Made by a program: the position numbers and the translations under genes. This document shows positions 43,090 to 50,326 of a stretch of DNA of 64,000 bases, piece by piece. Under the pieces are notes generated by a model, which did no database searches, had not been told where the DNA came from, and was given only the letters and a program-made list of their open reading frames with translations. Location: the NCBI GenBank assembly GCA_964425605.1, contig CAYRNR010000035.1, positions 1 to 64,000 on the forward strand, in the 5' to 3' direction. The stretch comes from CAYRNR01 sp964425605. Lineage in GTDB: Bacteria > Myxococcota_A > UBA796 > UBA9615 > CAYRNR01. The stretch's first letter is position 1; every line of letters starts with the position of its first letter.

Positions 43090-45261
43090 TCACTTGTACC
43101 AGTACGGTGTCTTCTCGGCCCATTCGCTGTCGGGATACTCGCGGTGGAGGGTCTCGAAGGCGCGGCGGGACCAGGTGCCGGTGTCGTCGCCGGTGATGGT
43201 GTAGCGGGTGGCGCGGACGGCGAGGTGGAGGGCCTGGGGTGCGCGGGGATCGTCGGGGAGGTCCTCGGCCAGGGCGAGGGCCTGCTCGCAGAGGTAGTCC
43301 GGAGCGATGGGCGCGGCGCGCAGGGCCTCGAGCTCGCTGGCGAGGGCCTCGGCCTGGGTGGCGTCGAGGAAGGGCAGGGGGGCGATGCCGTCCCGGGTGT
43401 GGCCGAGGGTGCCGGACCACCAGTTGTCGCGGTAGCTGTCGATCTCGGTCAGGGGTTCGCGGCGGCCGAGGCCGGAGGGGACGTGGGGGGTGGCGCCGGG
43501 GAGTTGCAGCAGGGCGAGGACGGCGGCGTGGTGCTGGCCGGTCTCGTCGTCCGCGGCGAGGTACTCCTCGAGGAGGGGGGCCAGAGCGGAGTCGATGTCG
43601 GCGGCGAGCTGCGCGGCGGGGACGCCGGTGCCGTGGTCCCGCAGCAGCGTGGCGCGGACCCACGCCGAGAGGGCGGCGTCCCGGCGCACGGAGGTGGGGA
43701 GGGCGTCGCGCCGGGCCACGTCGATCACGAGCTCCAAGGGCAGGGCCCCACCCAGCAGCGCGGCGGCGTCGGCGTCGAGCATCGGCGGCGTGCCCTCGGG
43801 GGGCGGGTCGACCAGGCGCCAGTCCCACTCCAGGCCGATCCCGGCGCACTGCCTCGGGGCCAGGGCCACGAACTCGTCGAGATCGGTCGCGAGGGCCAGG
43901 CGCGCGCTCGTCAGGGTGTTTCGGGCGGGCTCGTCCAGGGTGTCGAAGGACCGGGCGGCGTCCAGGACCTCGCGGGCCTCGGCGAGGCGGCCGGTGGCCG
44001 ACAAGAGCCGGGCCTGGTGGTATGCGGCGGTGGGGTAGGCGGGATCGCCGGGGGAGAGGGCGGACGCGCCGGCGAGGAGGTACTCGGTACGGTCGAAGTC
44101 GGGCGTCGCGTGGACCAGGGCCGCGATCAGCCAGGCGCTGGAGCCGGAGTCCGTCCAGCGCTCGAAGGCGCGCTCGGGCACGCCGTCGCGGTGCCCCTGG
44201 AACGCCAGCACCCACTCGGTGAGATCGTCGTCGCTGGCGGCCAGGGTGGCGAAGTCCGACTCCCATCGGTCCAGCAGGCGGGTGTAGTCGTCGACCAGAT
44301 GGCGGATGGAACCGTCGATCTCGGAGTCGCTCAGCCTCGAGGCCAGCATGTGCAGCTGGCCCTCGGGGTGCGTGCGGAAGGCCGCGTAGTCCATCAGGGC
44401 GATCAGGTGGGGGCGCAGGTCGGGCGAGACGTCCCCGGTGAGCAGCGCGGCGATCCGGGCCTCGGCGGCGGCCATGGCGTCCAGATCCACGCCGTCGGGC
44501 GCCAGGGAGGCCTGGCGCACCGCGGCCCTGGCCGCCAGGTACGGGGCGATGGGAGCCCAGGGGGACCGTGGATCCCTGCCGATGGCGTCGAACCTCCGCT
44601 GCGCCTCGATGAACTGTTCGGCGTAGAAGCAGGCGCTGGCGGCCTGGTAGGCGCGGTGGGCGCGGATGATCTTCGGCGGCGCTGCGCCGCGACCGGGGCC
44701 GAGGCGGGGGACCACAAGGTCGTCCCCGCCGCAGTTGGCGAACACCTGGTCCTGGAGGTGGATCCAGTCGCGGACGTGGGGGCTGGCGGCGCCGAGCTGG
44801 ACCACGAGGTCCTGCAGAGTCTGCGCGGCGGTCTCGAAGGCGTCGGGTGTGCAGTTGAGGTAGCTGCCCCAGGAGGTGCCGGGTAGGTCGCGGTGCAGCG
44901 ACAGCGGCGGAGCCTCATCGGCGCCCGCCACGCTTGCGCGGGCGTCGAGCCACATGGCGGTCGTGTCGTCGGCGTGCGGCCCGGAGAACGTGATCCGGTC
45001 CATCCACAGCTGGGTGACCTCGCGTTGCTGGGCCTCGTCCAGTGGGTGACCGGCCATCACGCGGTGGGCCACCGCGAGGTAGGACCGCGCGTAGGTGGGC
45101 TGCAGGATCCCGAGCCGGCCCTGTGCGAAGTCCTCGAAGGGTGGGTTGGGATGGAGTGAGTAGGTGAAGAACGCCCGCTCGAAGACCGGCCCGCAGGCGG
45201 TCGCGGGCGCCGCCCAACCCAGGAGCACGAGGATCGTCGCCAGGGTGATCCGTACGTTCAT
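43090..45261 (-). CDS. Secreted helical-repeat protein, unknown function
   Basis: 723 residues. ATG 45261 follows AAGGAGG. Signal peptide: ITLATILVLLGWAAPATA, then CGPVFERAF. The rest is almost all helical with TPR/SEL1-like Ala-Leu-Arg repeats (AYHQARLLSATGRLAEAREV, ALLGGALPLELVIDVARRD) and a few Trp motifs. No catalytic signature found. The 5' end overlaps the DUF3142-like gene (ATGA), so they form an operon of exported proteins. Confidence 0.75.
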   Translation of the reverse strand: MNVRITLATILVLLGWAAPATACGPVFERAFFTYSLHPNPPFEDFAQGRLGILQPTYARSYLAVAHRVMAGHPLDEAQQREVTQLWMDRITFSGPHADDTTAMWLDARASVAGADEAPPLSLHRDLPGTSWGSYLNCTPDAFETAAQTLQDLVVQLGAASPHVRDWIHLQDQVFANCGGDDLVVPRLGPGRGAAPPKIIRAHRAYQAASACFYAEQFIEAQRRFDAIGRDPRSPWAPIAPYLAARAAVRQASLAPDGVDLDAMAAAEARIAALLTGDVSPDLRPHLIALMDYAAFRTHPEGQLHMLASRLSDSEIDGSIRHLVDDYTRLLDRWESDFATLAASDDDLTEWVLAFQGHRDGVPERAFERWTDSGSSAWLIAALVHATPDFDRTEYLLAGASALSPGDPAYPTAAYHQARLLSATGRLAEAREVLDAARSFDTLDEPARNTLTSARLALATDLDEFVALAPRQCAGIGLEWDWRLVDPPPEGTPPMLDADAAALLGGALPLELVIDVARRDALPTSVRRDAALSAWVRATLLRDHGTGVPAAQLAADIDSALAPLLEEYLAADDETGQHHAAVLALLQLPGATPHVPSGLGRREPLTEIDSYRDNWWSGTLGHTRDGIAPLPFLDATQAEALASELEALRAAPIAPDYLCEQALALAEDLPDDPRAPQALHLAVRATRYTITGDDTGTWSRRAFETLHREYPDSEWAEKTPYWYK

Positions 45262-46004
45262 GGATGAACCTCCTTCGCCCGGTCCAGGGCGTCGCGGGAC
45301 CACGGCTCGTCATGGAACCACCAGACCCGCCGGCCTCGAGGGACCGCGCGGTCGAGCTCGTAGGTCGCCCTGCCCACGTCCGCGCGGCACGCGTCGGACA
45401 TCACGTCCCCGCCCCCGGTCAGGTGGCGGTCGACCCAGTCCGCGTCGGCGCCCATGTCGAAGAACATCGGCACCGCCGCCTCGACGGGCAGGCCTCGCAG
45501 CCAGTCGTCGTGCAGACACCACGACGCCAGCGCGGTCATGTACAGGGGGACAGTGTCCTCCAGGCGATCGCGCAGCTGGATCAGCAGCTCGCGGTGGAAC
45601 TCGCGCTGCGACGTCGTGGAGTCGAAGTCCAGCTGCACCGCGGCCAGCTCGGTGCCCCCGTCCAGCTCACCTGCGATGGCGTCCGCGGCCGCGTGGGCCT
45701 GCTCTCGCGTCAGCGCCGGCTGTTCGGTCTCCACGCGCACCACCGCCACCAGCGCCGCGCCCTCCGGGGTCCACAGGGGCTGCAATCGCGGAGAGGTCTC
45801 GGCGTTCTCCCCGGCCAGCACCAGCGTCGCGGCCAGGAACGCGATCCCTGTCTCGGCTGGATCGACGAACCCCAGGTCCTCGGGACGCTCCCACGCCCAC
45901 AGCATGGTCGTCGGTAGCTCGGCCGTGTCCGGGATCGCAGGCCGGCACCCCGCGAATGCGAGCGCGGCGAGAACCAGGCTCCAGGTGCGCATCCCCACCA
46001 TCAC
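45258..46004 (-). CDS. DUF3142-like lipoprotein, probable TIM-barrel family
   Basis: 248 residues from GTG 46004 (GTGA overlap with the zinc-ribbon gene); ATG 45992 is an alternative. LVLAALAFAGC is a lipobox. LWAWERPEDLGFVDPAETGIAFLAATL and the AVQLDFDSTTSQREFHRELL segment match the glycosidase-like DUF3142 family as I know it, where the second motif is a barrel strand with acidic residues. No biochemical role is established that I am aware of. Confidence 0.72.
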   Translation of the reverse strand: MMVGMRTWSLVLAALAFAGCRPAIPDTAELPTTMLWAWERPEDLGFVDPAETGIAFLAATLVLAGENAETSPRLQPLWTPEGAALVAVVRVETEQPALTREQAHAAADAIAGELDGGTELAAVQLDFDSTTSQREFHRELLIQLRDRLEDTVPLYMTALASWCLHDDWLRGLPVEAAVPMFFDMGADADWVDRHLTGGGDVMSDACRADVGRATYELDRAVPRGRRVWWFHDEPWSRDALDRAKEVHP

Positions 46005-46243
46005 CCCACCCGGTCGCTCAGCCGCTCCCCCACGAAGCTCCCCAGGGTCTCGAACTGGGCTTCGTCCACCCGGTCCACCAGGTCGGCCAGCTGGAACGCC
46101 TCACCGCACGACGAGCAGGTGAACCGCGTGCTCAGGCAAGAGAACCGCAGCTCCAGCTCGCCGCCCTCGCACGCCGGGCACGCCACGCCCGTCCCCCTGG
46201 GACCCCAGCCGTACGAATGACCCGAGAATCGATACCCGCTCAC
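46001..46243 (-). CDS. Small zinc-ribbon protein
   Basis: 80 residues if GTG 46243 is used, with GGAGGAGC immediately upstream; the frame is open to ATG 46315, which would add 24 residues. Two CxxC knuckles (CPAC and CSSC) about 20 residues apart form a likely zinc ribbon, followed by an acidic helix. Overlaps the DUF3142-like start. Role unknown. Confidence 0.65.
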   Translation of the reverse strand: MSGYRFSGHSYGWGPRGTGVACPACEGGELELRFSCLSTRFTCSSCGEAFQLADLVDRVDEAQFETLGSFVGERLSDRVG

Positions 46244-46311
46244 AGCTCCTCCAGCCGGCGCCAGCCTACCACGGCTCAGCATCATGACCTGGATGGAGAC
46301 CGACGTATCCG

Positions 46312-46530
46312 TCATCGGTTCCGGTAGCGCAACTGCACCCGCCCGTTCGTGTCTCTCTCCACCCCGATCTCGTGGACCAGGCTGGCCGTGGGCTGGGGGG
46401 CCTCCTGCCAGGGCCAGACCCAGGTGGTCTCCTCGGGAGCGGGAGTGGGCTCCTCGTGGGCGGTGAGCAGGGGGGCGATGCAGAAGCCGAGGGCGATGAC
46501 GAGAATCGTGATGAGGATGGCGCGGAACAT
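46312..46530 (-). CDS. Small single-span membrane or exported protein
   Basis: 72 residues from ATG 46530 (GGAGG upstream). One N-terminal hydrophobic segment (AILITILVIALGFCIAPLLTA) followed by a Pro/Glu/Trp-rich and then basic tail ending RYRNR. Equal in length to the next gene upstream (46562-46780) and similar in N-terminal layout, so they could be distant paralogues. No family recognised. Confidence 0.6.
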   Translation of the reverse strand: MFRAILITILVIALGFCIAPLLTAHEEPTPAPEETTWVWPWQEAPQPTASLVHEIGVERDTNGRVQLRYRNR

Positions 46531-46561
46531 GAGGGCCTCCATGGGGGCGGAAGGTGAGGGT

Positions 46562-46780
46562 CTAGCGGCGGTCCCAGTGGGTCTGGCCGTGGCGGCCGAA
46601 GTCGTCGTAGGTGGGCTCGACGCCGCGGACCTTGACGAGGGTGACGCGGGGGGACTCGAAGTCCACGGAGTAGCTGGTGTCGTCGCGCTCGAAGGGGTTG
46701 TCGATCTCCAGGGCGGTGACCTTGGGGGCGACGAAGAAGGCGACGATGATGACGGCGGCGACGAGGATGATGGACTTCAT
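46562..46780 (-). CDS. Small single-span membrane or exported protein
   Basis: 72 residues from ATG 46780 (GGGAGA upstream). Hydrophobic N-terminus (IILVAAVIIVAFFVAPKVTA) with acidic middle and a basic end (GRHGQTHWDRR). Downstream neighbour is the similar 72-residue protein at 46312. The 273 bp upstream (46781-47053) contains no gene that I can support; it has an A-rich run at 46879-46886. Confidence 0.6.
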   Translation of the reverse strand: MKSIILVAAVIIVAFFVAPKVTALEIDNPFERDDTSYSVDFESPRVTLVKVRGVEPTYDDFGRHGQTHWDRR

Positions 46781-47053
46781 GGTGTTCTCCCGATTGTCGT
46801 GATTGTTCTTGCTGGGTTCGTTGTGCTTCATTGCCCCTGGGATAGAGCAACGGGTGTGCCAGCCCGTCCGCAGGGGGGCAAAAAAAGAACGAGAAAAGTT
46901 CAGAAACGCTGTGCGTCGAGCCTGTGAGGAGGGGATGCCGGCCTCACCCAGGCCGACCCCGATCGAGTCGGGTGAGGCTGGAAACCGGGGATCGCGTCGG
47001 CCGGTGACGCGGGCTGCGTCACGCCGTGACGCGGGGGAGAATCGAGGCGGTGG

Positions 47054-47611
47054 TCAGTCCACCATGGTGAGGGCTCTGTGCCAGATCTCGCCTAGCCCCA
47101 GAGGCGTCAGCCATCGCTCGATGTAGTCGTGGTCGAGGTCGGTGGCCACGGCGAGGATGCCGGCCACGTCGCGGAGTTGACGTTCGGACTGACCCCGCAG
47201 AGCCCATTCGAGCTTGGCGAGGATGGTGTCCTCTGCCGTGGCGATGAACACGGTCGCGCCGAGGACTTCACCTTCCAGGCGTCGGGCGAATTCCTCGCGA
47301 CTGAACTCCCGGTCCTTGCGGAGGATCAGGTCAGCCTTCCAGCCTGTGGCCAGATCGATGACGTTGAACGGGGCGCCTCGCCGGTAAGCATCGAGGGCAG
47401 CCTCCTCGCTGACGTAGTAGGCCTCCGGGGACAGCAATGCGACCAGGGCACGGAGTCTGTTCGCGTCAGCGTCGATGACGAGGTCGAGATCCTGGGTCGT
47501 TCGTGGAGTGCCGTGGTATGTGCTGGCGAACGAGCCAGTGAGCATGTGCTGGATGCCGGCGTCCGCCAGCAGGGCCGTGAGCCGCGAGAGGAATGCCCCG
47601 GCATCCGTCAT
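47054..47611 (-). CDS. Nucleotidyltransferase-fold protein
   Basis: 185 residues. ATG 47611 is in an ATGA overlap with the small upstream gene. MLTGSFASTYHGTPRTTQDLDLVIDAD contains the GSFAS / DLDLVI signature of polymerase-beta-like nucleotidyltransferases (MNT and AbiEii-like toxins), and later IATAEDTILAKLEWALRG is conserved among such proteins. Such enzymes often modify tRNA or a partner protein in toxin-antitoxin pairs. The partner here is the 96-residue helical protein it overlaps. Confidence 0.85.
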   Translation of the reverse strand: MTDAGAFLSRLTALLADAGIQHMLTGSFASTYHGTPRTTQDLDLVIDADANRLRALVALLSPEAYYVSEEAALDAYRRGAPFNVIDLATGWKADLILRKDREFSREEFARRLEGEVLGATVFIATAEDTILAKLEWALRGQSERQLRDVAGILAVATDLDHDYIERWLTPLGLGEIWHRALTMVD

Positions 47612-47898
47612 GGGGCGAGCTCGGGAGCGTCGGGCCACGCCGCGCGAAAGAGAACCTCGCCGAGGAGAAGGCGAAAGAGCGCCCAACGAACCTGCCTCGT
47701 GGTGTAGTCCGGATGACGTGCGGCTATACCGGCCGCGGTCAGCGCGCGGGCTTCGTCGGCCATCTGCATGGCGATGCGGAGCCTCTCCGCCGGGGCCGTC
47801 CGTCGGAGGATGTCGATCTGGACGCGATGAGCGGCGAGGTCGGTGTCCCTGGACTTCAGGCCCTCTGCTGGAGAATCGACTGGTGTGGGCGAGTCCAT
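47608..47898 (-). CDS. Small helical partner of the nucleotidyltransferase
   Basis: 96 residues. AERLRIAMQMADEARALTAAGIAARHPDYTTRQVRWALFRLLLG is a helical pattern seen in many short proteins paired with a nucleotidyltransferase gene. No HEPN RxxxxH motif is evident. It would act as the antitoxin or adaptor if the pair is a toxin-antitoxin unit; that is inference from gene order and overlap. Confidence 0.78.
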   Translation of the reverse strand: MDSPTPVDSPAEGLKSRDTDLAAHRVQIDILRRTAPAERLRIAMQMADEARALTAAGIAARHPDYTTRQVRWALFRLLLGEVLFRAAWPDAPELAP

Positions 47899-47962
47899 CC
47901 ACGCTCCCTCAGTCCCGAGGATACCACTGGCTCCGGCGTGCTCCCAGCGCGACCGCTACCGA

Positions 47963-49708
47963 TCAACGCCGGAACGGTCCCCTCGGCTTGGCGCCGCCCG
48001 GGCGGTCCTTGATGAGCGCCGCCAGGGCGTCGAGGCGGTCCATCTCGCGGCGGAAGTCGCGCTGGTGGTTGCGGCTGCGCACGACCTTGTCGCGGCCGAA
48101 CAGCAGGTACACCTCGCGCAGGTCCTTGAGGCGGACGTGGCCGGCGGAGAGCACGGCGCCGCGGAAGGCGTCGGCGAGGTCCAGGTCCATGGAACTCCCG
48201 TGGGCCTGGTGGTGGATGGCCTCGTCGACGAAGGCGCGGGCCGCCTGGTTGAGGGCGCCGAGCAGTCCGCCGGCCTTGTCCCGTTTCCCGGGACCCGTGC
48301 TCTCCAGCCCCAGGGCGCCCTGCACGTGCCGGGCCGTGATCACGACGCGATCGGCACCCACGCCGGTGTCGGCCAGCCCCACGGCGTAGGCGCGCCGGAC
48401 CACGTTGTCGAGCTGACGGAGGTTGCCGGGCCACTCGCGGTGAATGAGCTCGGCCACGGCGTCGGCAGCCATGGCGGCGTCGCCGGGCATGCCCGACTCC
48501 TCGTGGCGGCGCTGGATCATGAAGCGGGCCCAGGCGCCGATCTCGTCGCGGCGCTCGTCCAGCGGCGGCAACCGGATGGGCAGGACGTTGATGCGGAAGT
48601 ACAGGTCCTCGCGGAAGCGGCCCTCGGTGATGGCGGCCTGGAGGTCGGCGTTGGTGCCCACCACGAAGCGCACGTCGGCGGTCCGCTCGGCGGCGTTGTC
48701 GCCGAGGGGGCGGTAGCGGCGGGACTCCAGCAGCTGCAGCAGGCCGGCCTGGGCCTGGAGCGACAGCTTGTCGATCTCGTCGATGAACACGGTGCCGCCG
48801 CTGGCGCGGGTCACGAAACCGTCGTGGTCGCTGACCGCGCCGGTGAACGCGCCGCGCTTCCACCCGAACAGCTCGGCCATCTGCATGTTGTCGGGGATGC
48901 CCAGCAGGTCCACGGTCTCGAAGGGGCCCTCCTCGCGCTGGGAGTGGGCGTGGCACCACCGGGCCAGCCTGGACTTACCCGCGCCGGTGGGGCCGGACAG
49001 CAGCACGGTCTCGTCCATACGCGAGAACACGCCCAGCAGCTGGGCCACCGAGGCCATGGCCTCCCCGGCCACGGGGAGCAGCGGATCGTCGCGTTCGGTG
49101 GCCGTGGGCTTGCGCGGCAGGGCCAGCAGCGCTGGCGTGCCGATGTCGGTGAGCAGCTGCAGCTCCTCGGCGAATTCGGCCCAGACGAAGGGAGCCTGGA
49201 TGGCCGCGGCGCAGTTGACCTCGATGGAGGCCATGCCCTGGATCCCGCCCCCGGGCGCGCGCAGGGGGAGCGCGCACACGTGGGTGACGTCGCGGTCCAG
49301 CAATCGCTGGATGGTGGCGCCGCCCTCCCAGCTGCCGCCGCCCTGGGCGTCACCCCAGGGCACGAGATCTCCCCAGGCCCCGGCGAACTCGATGCCCCCC
49401 ATGGGCACGTTGACGGCCGCGGCCACGCCCCGCTCGGACACGTGCTTCCACACCGTGGCCGACGGCCGCATGGGCACGTCGTCGCCGCCGGCCCCCACGG
49501 GCCGCGCGATGACCAGGTCCTGGTAGTGACCGCCGGGCCGCAGGTGGACCATGGCCCGCAGGACGCGCGCCTGACCGGCCAGCCGGCTGGCCTCGACCCC
49601 GCGCTGGACCACACCCAGCAGGGCCCTGGCCAGGATGGCGGCGCCGTCCTCGAAGGTGGTGGTGGACCACAGCCCGTCCACGAGCTGGCGCGTGGGATCG
49701 TCCGTCAT
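47963..49708 (-). CDS. Sigma-54-dependent activator with GAF-like sensory domain
   Basis: 581 residues. Residues about 1-200 form a GAF-like sensor (ILARALLGVVQRGVEASRLA, ASIEVNCAAAI). The AAA+ domain is intact: Walker A GPTGAGKS, GAFTGA, Walker B GGTVFIDEIDK and the arginine-finger segment GRFREDLYFRINVLP. The C-terminus (VRLKDLREVYLLFGRDKVVRSRNHQRDFRREM) is not an obvious Fis-type helix-turn-helix, so DNA binding may be unusual or absent. No receiver domain, so it is probably controlled by a small molecule or partner. Target unknown. Confidence 0.92.
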   Translation of the reverse strand: MTDDPTRQLVDGLWSTTTFEDGAAILARALLGVVQRGVEASRLAGQARVLRAMVHLRPGGHYQDLVIARPVGAGGDDVPMRPSATVWKHVSERGVAAAVNVPMGGIEFAGAWGDLVPWGDAQGGGSWEGGATIQRLLDRDVTHVCALPLRAPGGGIQGMASIEVNCAAAIQAPFVWAEFAEELQLLTDIGTPALLALPRKPTATERDDPLLPVAGEAMASVAQLLGVFSRMDETVLLSGPTGAGKSRLARWCHAHSQREEGPFETVDLLGIPDNMQMAELFGWKRGAFTGAVSDHDGFVTRASGGTVFIDEIDKLSLQAQAGLLQLLESRRYRPLGDNAAERTADVRFVVGTNADLQAAITEGRFREDLYFRINVLPIRLPPLDERRDEIGAWARFMIQRRHEESGMPGDAAMAADAVAELIHREWPGNLRQLDNVVRRAYAVGLADTGVGADRVVITARHVQGALGLESTGPGKRDKAGGLLGALNQAARAFVDEAIHHQAHGSSMDLDLADAFRGAVLSAGHVRLKDLREVYLLFGRDKVVRSRNHQRDFRREMDRLDALAALIKDRPGGAKPRGPFRR

Positions 49709-49781
49709 GCCTCGTCCCCTTGTGGCGAGCGAACCGAAGGGTTCGCCGCAAGGTTACCAGCCGGCGGTGGTGCTGGCGACG

Positions 49782-50312
49782 TCAGGGGGAGCGCCCCGCC
49801 GCGTCCCAGCGCCAGGCCTTCGCGATCAGCTCCCTGATCAGGCCCTCCTTGCCCGCGCAATACGCCTCGATGTCGTGGTGGGCGTCGAGGGTGAGCCGCT
49901 GCTTGAGCGCGGCGTAGGCCGCCGCCTCGGCAGCGTGCGCTCGCAGGTAATCGCGGAACAGGAGGTGGTCGTGGATGCGGTGATGGCCGTCGACGTACGC
50001 ATGGAGGTGGTGCGTTCGTGCTTCGTCGGCTCCGCGGGTGAAGTACCGGCGTCCGGGGATGTGGAACTCGCCGCGGGGTGTGTAGCCGAGGGAGCGCATC
50101 TGCGGGTTTCGGGTGTCGAGTTCTTCGTGGTCGCGGACCACGGCGAGCATGTCGATGACGGGCTTGGCAGGCAGGTCGGGGACGGCTGTGCTGCCGACGT
50201 GGTGGATCTCGAGGAGCACTCCATCGAGCGCTTCACGGAGGCGCGTGGCCTCGCTCTCGAACGTCGAGGGCCAGGAGGGGTCGTACCCGACCACGACGAT
50301 GTGGCTCATCAT
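49782..50312 (-). CDS. GrpB/nucleotidyltransferase-like domain protein
   Basis: 176 residues. The GrpB-like pattern is clear: VVGYDPSWPSTFESEATRLR, EIHHVGSTAVPDLPAKPVIDML and LLFRDYLRAHAAEAAAYAALKQRL. The family is related to the C-terminal domain of dephospho-CoA kinase and to nucleotidyltransferases; activity is not established. Cytoplasmic. Two adjacent ATG codons occur at 50312 and 50309. Confidence 0.88.
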   Translation of the reverse strand: MMSHIVVVGYDPSWPSTFESEATRLREALDGVLLEIHHVGSTAVPDLPAKPVIDMLAVVRDHEELDTRNPQMRSLGYTPRGEFHIPGRRYFTRGADEARTHHLHAYVDGHHRIHDHLLFRDYLRAHAAEAAAYAALKQRLTLDAHHDIEAYCAGKEGLIRELIAKAWRWDAAGRSP

Positions 50313-50326
50313 CGGCCGGTGAACCT

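Noticed and set aside
49709..49781. A GTTACC half-site before the sigma-54 activator gene as another regulon member
   Set aside because: Only one arm of the dyad is present and no -24/-12 element was found nearby.
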